Source: Rhodospirillaceae bacterium
GTDB taxonomy: Bacteria; Pseudomonadota; Alphaproteobacteria; Thalassobaculales; Thalassobaculaceae
DNA length: 5,262 nucleotides
Assembly: GCA_002730675.1 (NCBI GenBank)
Contig: PCAV01000024.1
Coordinates: forward strand, 1 to 5,262
Direction: 5' to 3'
Position numbers and translations under genes: made by a program. The first letter of the stretch is position 1; each line of letters starts with the position of its first letter. Under the pieces are notes generated by a model, which was given only the letters and a program-made list of their open reading frames with translations, was not told the origin of the DNA and did no database searches. Positions 1 to 5,262 of this stretch are shown here, in pieces.

Positions 1-2
1 CC

Positions 3-1742
3 ACAGCTACAATTGAGGTTTTGAAAAGTATTAAAGAACCAATTCGGCTGAGTTTTTACACGTCTGAGAATCTAAGTCTCTTAGGCCCTGATTATATAAG
101 TTTAATGCTTAGAATAGAGGGGCTTCTAGAAACATATAAACTTGCATCTGGCTCTAATCTAATAATTGAACGTATCGTGCCAAAGCCGTTTTCACCTGAA
201 GAGGACCGAGCTGTTTCCGATGGAATACATGCTATTCCAGATGTGCTTGGCAATAGCCAGATTTTCTTTGGTCTATCTGGACATAATAGCACGAACGGGT
301 TTTACACGATACCTCACTTTGCTCCAGAGCAAAATAACTTGATAGAATACGAACTCACCAGATTAATTTTTGACTTGGTAAACACAAAAAAGCGGACCGT
401 TGCAATCTATGGCGATCTACCTATTTCTGGAGATAAAACGCAACGGGTACCCCCCTGGAAAATACTGGAGACAATAAAGCGCTTTTTTTCGGTCCAAATT
501 TTATTTGGCGACGTGCAGCGCTTCAGCAGTGACATAGACGTTTTAGTCTTGACGGAACCCGGTGAACTCTCAAAGACGACGCTATATGCTATTGATCAAT
601 TCATTATGAGGGGTGGAAGAGTTTTAGCATTCTTGGATCCATTTAATGAAACGCTTGATGTTTCGCAAAACGGTCAACCTTCACTTCCAAGATCGCGAGC
701 GCTCGATAATTTTACTAAATTACTTAGCGCTTGGGGAATCGAGATTCCGACAAGGACAGTTGTTGGAGACGTGGGTGGTGCTATTAACGTGCAAATGACT
801 AGAAGTGATAAAATTTTAGCCACAAAATATCCCGTTTGGTTTGATGTGAAGGAAGAAGGTCTTGTGAGCGACGAGGTTGTCACTAGCGGTTTGTCTCGGA
901 TAAGCCTACGATCCGCAGGACATATTAAGTATTTTCCTCAGCAATCCTTAAAATTCCAACCGATATTGTTGGCGAGCCGAGACTCTGGTTTTATAGATGT
1001 ATCAAAGATCGAATACGCTCCCAACCCTGTTGAAATTTTAGCGAATTTTCAACAAACAGCGGAGCAAAAGGTATTAATGGCTAGACTGTCTGGCGCTTTT
1101 AGAACGGCTTTTCCTGCTGGAGCGCCGATAGTAAACTTCAACAGCGAAAATAATTTGTCGCACCTGAATAACAGTATAAAAACCACCGCTGTGGTTATAG
1201 TTGCTGACGCTGATCTTTTGGCCGACGAAGCATGGCTGGAAAATAAAAATCTAGGAGGGGAAACATTGAAGGTCCCATTCGCAAATAATGGGAACCTTGT
1301 TGTGAACGCGCTGGAGCAATTGGTAGGCACATCCTCTATGATAGGGCTGCGGGGAAAAGGGACATTGAAAAGACGCTTTACTCTGCTTGAGAAATTGGAA
1401 CAAGAAGCTGAGATCAAATACCGTAAGAAAGAAAATAAATTACTTACAAAAATTGAAGATGGGAAAAAATTCATCGACCAAATTCAAAGAACAGAAATCA
1501 AGCAAGGTGTTGTTTACTCTCAGGAACAGCAACTGGAGTTGGAGAGAAAACGGAATGAAATGATCGAGGCCAGAAAAGAGTTGCGAGATGTACAATTTTC
1601 GGCGAGAGAAGACATTACCGACCTAAAAAATCGGATCATTTTTTATAATATTTGGTCAGTACCAATTTTACTTTTGTTATTAATTTTTGGCCTAAACCTG
1701 GTGCGAGTGATCAGTTGGCGCAAGTTTGTTGGTGAAAGTTAA
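3..1742 (+). CDS. GldG-family ABC transporter auxiliary protein, 5'-truncated by the window edge
   Basis: This is the 3' part of a gene for a membrane-anchored ABC-transporter auxiliary subunit (ABC_transp_aux/GldG family), which is thought to act outside the cytoplasmic membrane beside an ABC-2 permease. The reading frame is open back to base 3, and the codons before the TTG at 21 read ATIEV, continuing the family's usual lead-in (VLKSIKEPIRLSFYTSE). The true start and an N-terminal membrane helix are therefore upstream. Numbering from base 3: Phe-Tyr-x-Ser near 18-21; FFGLSGHNSTNG at 88-99; the conserved LIEYELTRLIFDL at 113-125; RGGRVLAFLDPF at 203-214; VVIVADADLL around 397-406; a charged, probably coiled-coil stretch at about 460-540 including the typical KELRDVQ; and a C-terminal membrane helix at about 547-567 followed by Arg/Lys. 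Its stop overlaps the next start by one base, so the two are probably translationally coupled. The family is firm; the transported substrate is unknown. Confidence 0.9.
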   Translation, partial: TATIEVLKSIKEPIRLSFYTSENLSLLGPDYISLMLRIEGLLETYKLASGSNLIIERIVPKPFSPEEDRAVSDGIHAIPDVLGNSQIFFGLSGHNSTNGFYTIPHFAPEQNNLIEYELTRLIFDLVNTKKRTVAIYGDLPISGDKTQRVPPWKILETIKRFFSVQILFGDVQRFSSDIDVLVLTEPGELSKTTLYAIDQFIMRGGRVLAFLDPFNETLDVSQNGQPSLPRSRALDNFTKLLSAWGIEIPTRTVVGDVGGAINVQMTRSDKILATKYPVWFDVKEEGLVSDEVVTSGLSRISLRSAGHIKYFPQQSLKFQPILLASRDSGFIDVSKIEYAPNPVEILANFQQTAEQKVLMARLSGAFRTAFPAGAPIVNFNSENNLSHLNNSIKTTAVVIVADADLLADEAWLENKNLGGETLKVPFANNGNLVVNALEQLVGTSSMIGLRGKGTLKRRFTLLEKLEQEAEIKYRKKENKLLTKIEDGKKFIDQIQRTEIKQGVVYSQEQQLELERKRNEMIEARKELRDVQFSAREDITDLKNRIIFYNIWSVPILLLLLIFGLNLVRVISWRKFVGES

Positions 1743-2776
1743 TGAGGCCAAACCCCTCATTAATTCTGTTTTTACTGGCAGCATTCTCCACAACAGCTGC
1801 TTTGTATTCAATTAACAGTTCAGAAAATTATCAGCGTACCATAGCCGATAACGTAATAGTTTTCCCACGTTTGAATGCTAAACCAGAAGCTGCAAACGTT
1901 TTATTTATAGAAACGGGGGCGCTAAAACTAAAATTTAAGCAAAACGCGGAATCTGTTTGGGTCGCCGAAAATAAATTTAAATATCCTGCGTCTTCTAAAC
2001 TTATACAAAAAGTCATTAGCCAACTGGCGGATATGCGCAAAATTGCTGTAAAGACTAGAATGCCATCTAGATTTAATCAAATTGGCGTTGAGCCGTATCA
2101 AAAAGCTGATGCAAATTCTGTTTTTGTCAAGCTGCAAGGCGCTGATGGAGAAATATTAGCTGAAAGCATATTAGGTGCACAATTTAAACGGAATAATATT
2201 GGCGTTGCTGAAGGAACTTTTATTCGGCATCCAAAAGAGCAACAAGCGTGGTTGGCAAGTGGAAGTATCGATATTCCCAATGATTTGTTATCTTGGTTGG
2301 ATACGCGAATTCTTAACATTGAATTCAATGAAATTAAAAAGATAAAATTTTGGGAAAAACTGGGTGGCACGGCGGTCGTGGTGAGATCAAATGATGACCG
2401 TGGATTTATTTACCAAAATCGAGATGGCATCGGATATTTAGATCGGAAAATAGCTAAAAACCTCTTCGGAAGCTTTACTAAATTAAGTTTTGTTGATGTA
2501 TGGCCACGGGAAACCTCGGAAAAGTGGCAATCTATTTTATATTTTGAAGTTGAAGTATATTCGGGATCAAAGATAGCTGGGCAATTATTAAGAGGTGGTA
2601 GTCGAAAAATTTTACAGTTTTCAGTTGATGAAAACACTATCAAAAAAATTACATTGCGAGGTCTATCAGACACAATTGCCTACAGCGAGTTAAATAATTG
2701 GACTTATGTTATTCCAGCTTGGCAAGCAGACAAGTTCCTAGAAGGCCTAAAGGTTATAGAGGGAGGCTTGCAATAA
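1742..2776 (+). CDS. DUF4340 domain-containing membrane-anchored protein
   Basis: This is a 344-residue protein with one N-terminal membrane anchor at about residues 7-24 and a long extracytoplasmic part. It matches the DUF4340 proteins that follow GldG-family genes in proteobacterial ABC-exporter operons. Recognisable family stretches are VFPRLNAKPEAANVLFIETG from residue 40, W73 with the following YPAS (81-84), LADMRKIAVKT at 95-105, IGVEP at 114-118, FIRHPKEQQAWLASG at 160-174, SWLDTRIL at 184-191 and a C-terminal NNWTYVIPAW near 318-327. The ATG overlaps the upstream TAA (TAATG), and GGTGA at 1731-1735 sits 6 bases before it, which supports this start. The gene ends in tandem stops, TAA then TAG. 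No catalytic motif is visible and the biochemical function is unknown. A structural or accessory role with the GldG-like protein is inferred from gene order. Confidence 0.87.
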   Translation: MRPNPSLILFLLAAFSTTAALYSINSSENYQRTIADNVIVFPRLNAKPEAANVLFIETGALKLKFKQNAESVWVAENKFKYPASSKLIQKVISQLADMRKIAVKTRMPSRFNQIGVEPYQKADANSVFVKLQGADGEILAESILGAQFKRNNIGVAEGTFIRHPKEQQAWLASGSIDIPNDLLSWLDTRILNIEFNEIKKIKFWEKLGGTAVVVRSNDDRGFIYQNRDGIGYLDRKIAKNLFGSFTKLSFVDVWPRETSEKWQSILYFEVEVYSGSKIAGQLLRGGSRKILQFSVDENTIKKITLRGLSDTIAYSELNNWTYVIPAWQADKFLEGLKVIEGGLQ

Positions 2777-2810
2777 TAGGCAAATCTAAATTTGAGGCCG
2801 GTTTGAAAAA

Positions 2811-3263
2811 ATGAAGAGCCCAATGGAAATTGCATTATTCGAGGCTAGGAAAGCTGCTGCGGTTGGGGAAGTACCTATTGGCGCAGTCATAAGAGATGAT
2901 GTTACTGATACTATCCTAGTTCGCGCGCATAACAAAGTAGAGCAACTTTTAGACCCAACAGCGCACGCTGAAATTCTTGCCATAAGAGAAGCAACTTCGG
3001 TTTTAGGGACTAAAATGCTATCTAATTGCACGATTTTTGTGACGCTAGAACCTTGTGCTATGTGTGCGCAAGCTATTTCCCTAGCAAAGCTTAAAAGGCT
3101 AATCTTTGGTGCTTACGATCCCAAGGGGGGGGGCGTGGAGCATGGAGGGCGAATATTTGATAGGGCCACATGCAACTATCGACCTGAAGTGATAGGAGGC
3201 TGGCATGAGACGGAGGCCAGTGAATTGCTAAGTTCATTCTTTCAACAGCTGCGTGAACCCTAA
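2811..3263 (+). CDS. tadA: tRNA-specific adenosine-34 deaminase TadA
   Basis: TadA converts adenosine 34 to inosine in tRNA-Arg(ACG) in the cytoplasm, letting one tRNA read three arginine codons. The 150-residue protein has the complete zinc deaminase signature: HAE at 52-54 (His52 zinc ligand, Glu54 proton shuttle) and PCAMC at 81-85 (Cys82 and Cys85 zinc ligands). N41 in HNKVE matches the substrate-contacting Asn of the family. GEVPIGAV (19-26), DPTAHAEILAIREA (48-61) and DPKGGGVEHGGRIF (103-116) are typical of alphaproteobacterial TadA, and the length is normal. The ATG at 2811 is chosen because the frame is closed by TGA at 2793-2795. The ribosome site is weak, with only GAGG at 2794-2797, 13 bases away. 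It lies 34 bases after the DUF4340 gene and is probably cotranscribed, although the functions are unrelated. A run of nine G at 3125-3133 encodes the Gly-Gly-Gly and could be an indel hotspot. Confidence 0.95.
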   Translation: MKSPMEIALFEARKAAAVGEVPIGAVIRDDVTDTILVRAHNKVEQLLDPTAHAEILAIREATSVLGTKMLSNCTIFVTLEPCAMCAQAISLAKLKRLIFGAYDPKGGGVEHGGRIFDRATCNYRPEVIGGWHETEASELLSSFFQQLREP

Positions 3264-3313
3264 GGCTGGTGGTGAAAAAATGAAGTTGTTTTGATCAATA
3301 GTTCGTCGACTTG

Positions 3314-3334
3314 AGCATGTGTTTTTTCCATGCT
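3314..3334 (+). terminator. Small hairpin downstream of tadA, possible weak terminator
   Basis: AGCATG at 3314-3319 pairs with CATGCT at 3329-3334 around a 9-base loop that contains six T. The hairpin is followed by TTATAA. It lies 50 bases after the tadA stop in the convergent region, where a terminator is expected. The stem is only 6 base pairs and there is no proper T tract after it, so this is tentative. Confidence 0.25.
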
Positions 3335-3358
3335 TTATAACCAGATTTAATTGTACCA

Positions 3359-3375
3359 AAACACTTAAAGTGTTT
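3359..3375. terminator. Small hairpin between convergent genes, possible bidirectional terminator
   Basis: AAACACT at 3359-3365 and AGTGTTT at 3369-3375 form a 7-base-pair stem with a 3-base loop. It lies 4 bases beyond the stop of the minus-strand MetF-like gene, so it would be in the 3' end of that transcript. Read on the minus strand, the second arm ends in TTTT but no further T run follows. It is AT-rich and weak; the position is the main support. Confidence 0.3.
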
Positions 3376-3379
3376 CAGT

Positions 3380-4237
3380 TTATTCATTTTCTAAAACGCC
3401 TTTTATCCATGCTGCCGTTTTGGCTAAACCTCCAAAAGGGTAAAAGTGAAGTTGTTCTAGTAAACAATCCGGATCTTGCGACTTAGCATAAGCTATACCC
3501 TCTATGATATTATAAGGGTCTTGAGTAAAAACCAGTTTCGTAAGATTCTTTGTTTGCCGTTTCAAAACGCGGATTGAGGGACCAATTCCAGACATTGTAG
3601 CAAACTTAATTAGAGTGTTTAAGTTTGCCGGCCCCGGGATGCCGATATGTATTGGTAATTTATTGCCGTCTCTCCGTATATTTTTCTCCCAAGTTATTAT
3701 CGAGGGTACCTCAAAACAGAATTGCGTAGTAATGTAGGCTTCTATGTCTGAGTTTTTAGCCCAATGATTCTTAGCGCTGATAGCGGTGGCTAACTTATCC
3801 TTGCCGATATCTGGTGACCCTTCTGGATGACCTGCTACGCCAACTTTTCTTATTTGGTATTTCTCCAATAAACCCGAATTAAGAATCTGTAGGCTGTCAG
3901 AAAAGGGGCCGAGTGGCCTTGCAATACCTCCCGCAATCACCAGTACTTCACAGACGTCGGCCGTCGAAACTAATAGATCTAAAAATACCTCTAAAGCCTT
4001 GGTGTTTTCAAAGTTTCGAGCAACAATGTGCGGAACGGGATTAAATCCTTCTTCGTTTAACCTTTTGCAAACCTCTACAGTATCTCTTAAATTAGATCCT
4101 GCAAGAAATGTTACATTTATGGATGTTCCAAGTGATAGATGGTCTTGAAAGTTGTCGATTTTGCTAGCAGAAGTTGGCGTCACTTCTGTCGAAAAACCAT
4201 TTAGAAGTGAAGAAATTTGTTTTAATGAAGCGGACAA
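3380..4237 (-). CDS. MetF-like methylenetetrahydrofolate reductase family protein
   Basis: This 285-residue protein fits the single-domain bacterial MTHFR (MetF) family, which reduces 5,10-methylene-THF to 5-methyl-THF with FAD and NAD(P)H or runs the reverse reaction in one-carbon catabolism. Visible motifs are FSTEVTP at 15-21 (Glu18 aligning by eye with catalytic Glu28 of E. coli MetF), PHIVAR at 69-74, VLVIAGG at 98-104, AGHPEGSPD at 135-143, YITTQFCFE at 168-176 (TQF matching the substrate-binding Gln region), IGIPGPAN at 198-205, SGIG at 216-219 and HFYPFGG at 264-270. The length is close to E. coli MetF. The position of E. coli Asp120 (RGD) is Gly104 here, which may mark a subfamily. 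The start is TTG at 4237, chosen because TAAGGA lies 7 bases upstream and the family motif begins within 20 residues. It is a single gene, divergent from the thiolase. Whether it works in methionine synthesis or in methyl-group catabolism cannot be decided from this window. Confidence 0.85.
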   Translation of the reverse strand: MSASLKQISSLLNGFSTEVTPTSASKIDNFQDHLSLGTSINVTFLAGSNLRDTVEVCKRLNEEGFNPVPHIVARNFENTKALEVFLDLLVSTADVCEVLVIAGGIARPLGPFSDSLQILNSGLLEKYQIRKVGVAGHPEGSPDIGKDKLATAISAKNHWAKNSDIEAYITTQFCFEVPSIITWEKNIRRDGNKLPIHIGIPGPANLNTLIKFATMSGIGPSIRVLKRQTKNLTKLVFTQDPYNIIEGIAYAKSQDPDCLLEQLHFYPFGGLAKTAAWIKGVLENE

Positions 4238-4244
4238 GACAAAT

Positions 4245-4250
4245 TCCTTA
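4245..4250 (-). promoter_or_regulatory. Shine-Dalgarno site that fixes the TTG start of the MetF-like gene
   Basis: On the minus strand TAAGGA lies 7 bases before the TTG start codon at 4237-4235. The frame upstream runs to a stop at 4265-4267 with no ATG, GTG or TTG in between, so the TTG is the best start. Confidence 0.65.
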
Positions 4251-4257
4251 AAAAGGT

Positions 4258-4286
4258 TTACCAGTTACAAATAAAACTAGTATAAA
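4258..4286 (+). promoter_or_regulatory. Candidate sigma-70-type promoter for the thiolase gene
   Basis: TTACCA at 4258-4263 (4 of 6 to TTGACA) is followed after exactly 17 bases by TATAAA at 4281-4286 (5 of 6 to TATAAT). This would start transcription near 4293 and leave a leader of about 125 bases before the thiolase ATG. The region is very AT-rich, so chance matches are likely and the call is moderate at best. Confidence 0.35.
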
Positions 4287-4307
4287 ATTTTATAGGTTTA
4301 AGGAGAA
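4279..4307 (-). promoter_or_regulatory. Candidate sigma-70-type promoter for the MetF-like gene
   Basis: On the minus strand, TATACT (4284-4279) is a 5-of-6 match to the -10 box, with a weak -35 TTCTCC (4307-4302, 3 of 6) 17 bases upstream. The transcript would start near 4272, giving a leader of about 35 bases that contains the TAAGGA ribosome site. It overlaps the candidate thiolase promoter, so the two would compete for polymerase if both are real. Confidence 0.35.
4281..4294. repeat. Perfect 14-base AT palindrome in the divergent control region
   Basis: TATAAAATTTTATA reads the same on both strands. Its left half contains the candidate -10 box of the thiolase promoter and its left end overlaps the candidate -10 of the MetF-like promoter. 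It could be an operator or simply symmetric AT-rich promoter sequence. Confidence 0.4.
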
Positions 4308-4315
4308 TAACCTTT

Positions 4316-4381
4316 TTGAATTACATTAATTTTTTTCAACAGCCAGCAGCAAAAAGTTGCGGATATAGCTTGTTATATTAA
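4316..4381 (+). CDS. Possible 21-codon leader ORF upstream of the thiolase (doubtful)
   Basis: A frame starting at TTG 4316 and ending at TAA 4379-4381 encodes 21 residues beginning MNYINFFQQPAAK. AAGGAG at 4300-4305 is a strong Shine-Dalgarno match 10 bases upstream, which is the only positive evidence. It ends 36 bases before the thiolase ATG and follows the candidate transcription start near 4293. No homology is recognised and there is no run of a single codon that would suggest classical attenuation. A chance ORF is the more likely explanation. Confidence 0.12.
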   Translation: MNYINFFQQPAAKSCGYSLLY

Positions 4382-4405
4382 ACGGATATTTCCCGCACGC
4401 TTCAT

Positions 4406-4409
4406 GGAG
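4406..4409 (+). promoter_or_regulatory. Shine-Dalgarno site of the thiolase gene
   Basis: GGAG lies 8 bases before the ATG at 4418. With the in-frame stop TAA at 4379-4381 and the absence of another start codon between, it fixes the thiolase start. Confidence 0.7.
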
Positions 4410-4417
4410 TTTTAACG

Positions 4418-5262
4418 ATGAGCCAAGAAATAGTAATTGGTGGGGGCAAAAGAACGCCTTTCGGAGATTTTGGAAAATCACTTAGAGACACCCCATTGTC
4501 TCAACTTGCAACACATGCCGCTAAGGCTGCATTAACGGACGCCAAAGTAGAGCCCACCGACGTGGATCACCTTGTTTGGGGTAATGTTTTGCCTGTTGAT
4601 CCAGATGGTTTTTACACTGGAAGAGTAGCAGCTCTTAACGTCGGGATGTCAGAAGAAAGTTGTGCCCTTCAGGTAAATCGAGCTTGTGGGTCTGGTACAC
4701 AAGCGATTATTACGGCGGCTCAACAAATAATGACTGGGCATAGCAAAATCGCGTTGGCAGGCGGAGGCGAAAACTTCTCACGTGGTGGTTTTGTCAACCA
4801 AAAAATGCGCTGGGGAGCTATAAGAGGTGCTCAACCATTTGAGGACTCCGTAGAGTGGGCTTATAACGATCCGTTTGGCCACGGTCTTATGGGAGTTACT
4901 GGTGAAAATTTGGCGGATGACTTTCAATATCTTAGAGAGGATATGGATAAATGGGGAGAAATGAGCCAGCAAAGGGCTGGGTTGGCTATGAAATCAGGAT
5001 TTTTGGCAAAACAAATATCGCCAATAGAAGTAACTGAAGGCCGAAAAAATACACGTTTAATGGAAGATGACGAATTTCCGCGACCCGATATTACTATCGA
5101 AAAATTAGCAAAGCTTAAACCAGTATTTCGTAAAGAAGGGCGGATAACTCCAGGTAATTCAAGTGGCGTAACGGATGGCGCGGCATTTGTGGTTATTGGT
5201 GATAGAGAGGCCTTGGAAAGAAAAGAAGTTGAACCAATAGTTAAGGTAGTGGACTGGACTAT
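4418..5262 (+). CDS. Acetyl-CoA acyltransferase (BktB/PhaA-like thiolase), 3'-truncated by the window edge
   Basis: This is the first 281 codons of a thiolase, open to the window end without a stop; full family length is about 390-400 residues. Thiolases join or split acyl-CoA and acetyl-CoA through a cysteine thioester. Visible features: N-terminal IVIGGGKRTPFGDFGKSL from residue 5; GNVLPVDPDGFYTGRVAALN at 55-74, resembling BktB; the nucleophile Cys90 in NRACGSGTQAI (87-97); GGGENFSR at 115-122 where many family members have GGxESMS; DPFGHGLMGVTGEN at 151-164; the MDKWGEMSQQRA helix at 176-187; a variable region with EGRK at 207-210; and GRITPGNSSGVTDGAA at 241-256. The second catalytic motifs (GHP His and CxG Cys) would lie beyond the window. 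Similarity by eye is closest to biosynthetic-type BktB/PhaA, but a beta-oxidation partner role cannot be excluded. The gene is divergent from the MetF-like gene across 180 bases. Confidence 0.93.
   Translation, partial: MSQEIVIGGGKRTPFGDFGKSLRDTPLSQLATHAAKAALTDAKVEPTDVDHLVWGNVLPVDPDGFYTGRVAALNVGMSEESCALQVNRACGSGTQAIITAAQQIMTGHSKIALAGGGENFSRGGFVNQKMRWGAIRGAQPFEDSVEWAYNDPFGHGLMGVTGENLADDFQYLREDMDKWGEMSQQRAGLAMKSGFLAKQISPIEVTEGRKNTRLMEDDEFPRPDITIEKLAKLKPVFRKEGRITPGNSSGVTDGAAFVVIGDREALERKEVEPIVKVVDWT

Larger units (their letters stand above)
4250..4317. repeat. 9-base inverted repeat bracketing the divergent promoter region
   Basis: AAAAAGGTT at 4250-4258 is the exact reverse complement of AACCTTTTT at 4309-4317, with 50 bases between the arms. 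The candidate promoter elements for both genes lie between or overlap the arms. The arms are AT-rich, so chance is possible. It could be a pair of half-sites for a regulator or a structure in either transcript. Confidence 0.35.

Noticed and set aside
445..455. GGGTACCC palindrome with a run of C in the GldG-like gene
   Set aside because: It is a short palindrome within coding sequence that keeps the frame, with no sign of a regulatory role.
1049..1474. 141-codon minus-strand open frame opposite the GldG-like gene
   Set aside because: It lies wholly inside a well-supported gene, has a low-complexity Ser/Phe-rich sequence typical of an antisense frame, and shows no family motif.
2098..2673. 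Minus-strand open frames of 87 and 90 codons opposite the DUF4340 gene
   Set aside because: They are entirely antisense to a recognisable gene and have no recognisable domain.
2752..2798. Possible stem between the end of the DUF4340 gene and tadA (GGCCT with AGGCC)
   Set aside because: The arms are only five bases with a loop of around 45 bases and no T tract, so it is not credible as a terminator or riboswitch.
2786..3031. Minus-strand 81-codon open frame opposite tadA
   Set aside because: It is antisense to the conserved catalytic part of tadA, and its openness follows from the codon use of that gene.
3281..3294. Start of a further gene after tadA (ATG with GGTGGTGA upstream)
   Set aside because: The frame from the ATG at 3280-3282 stops after four codons, and no other frame in the 116-base gap is long enough to call a gene.
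4778..4972. Minus-strand 64-codon open frame inside the thiolase
   Set aside because: The + strand there encodes conserved thiolase motifs without a break; the antisense frame has no support.

Overview
The window is AT-rich by eye, densely coded, and looks like ordinary chromosome from a marine-type alphaproteobacterium. The lineage is inferred from protein style. TadA has the GGGVEHG-type C-terminal half seen in alphaproteobacterial TadA, and the GldG-family and DUF4340 pair and the MetF-like protein also read as alphaproteobacterial. I see no rRNA, tRNA, CRISPR array, insertion sequence, integrase or phage gene.

Left part (1-3263, + strand): three co-directional genes that look like the end of an operon. 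They are the 3' part of a GldG-family ABC-transporter auxiliary gene whose start lies upstream of the window, a DUF4340 membrane-anchored protein gene overlapping it by one base (TAATG), and tadA 34 bases further on. The first two are probably the extracytoplasmic accessory subunits of an ABC-2 type exporter whose ATPase and permease should lie just upstream. tadA is an unrelated housekeeping enzyme that makes inosine at the wobble position of tRNA-Arg(ACG).

Middle (3264-4237): a 116-base convergent intergenic region with two small hairpins that may act as weak terminators, then a minus-strand gene for a 285-residue MetF-like (methylenetetrahydrofolate reductase family) protein that starts at TTG behind a good Shine-Dalgarno sequence.

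Right part (4238-5262): a 180-base AT-rich divergent region with overlapping candidate promoters around a perfect 14-base palindrome, flanked by a 9-base inverted repeat. It is followed by the 5' part of a BktB/PhaA-like thiolase gene that runs off the right edge. This gene is open to the window end without a stop. The MetF-like protein (one-carbon metabolism) and the thiolase (acyl-CoA metabolism) share a control region, but the sequence does not show a common pathway.

Nothing here clearly amounts to a new system. The points most worth a second look are the functionally uncharacterised GldG/DUF4340 exporter accessory pair, the Gly in place of the flavin-contacting Asp in the MetF-like protein, the compact divergent control region, and a nine-G run inside tadA.
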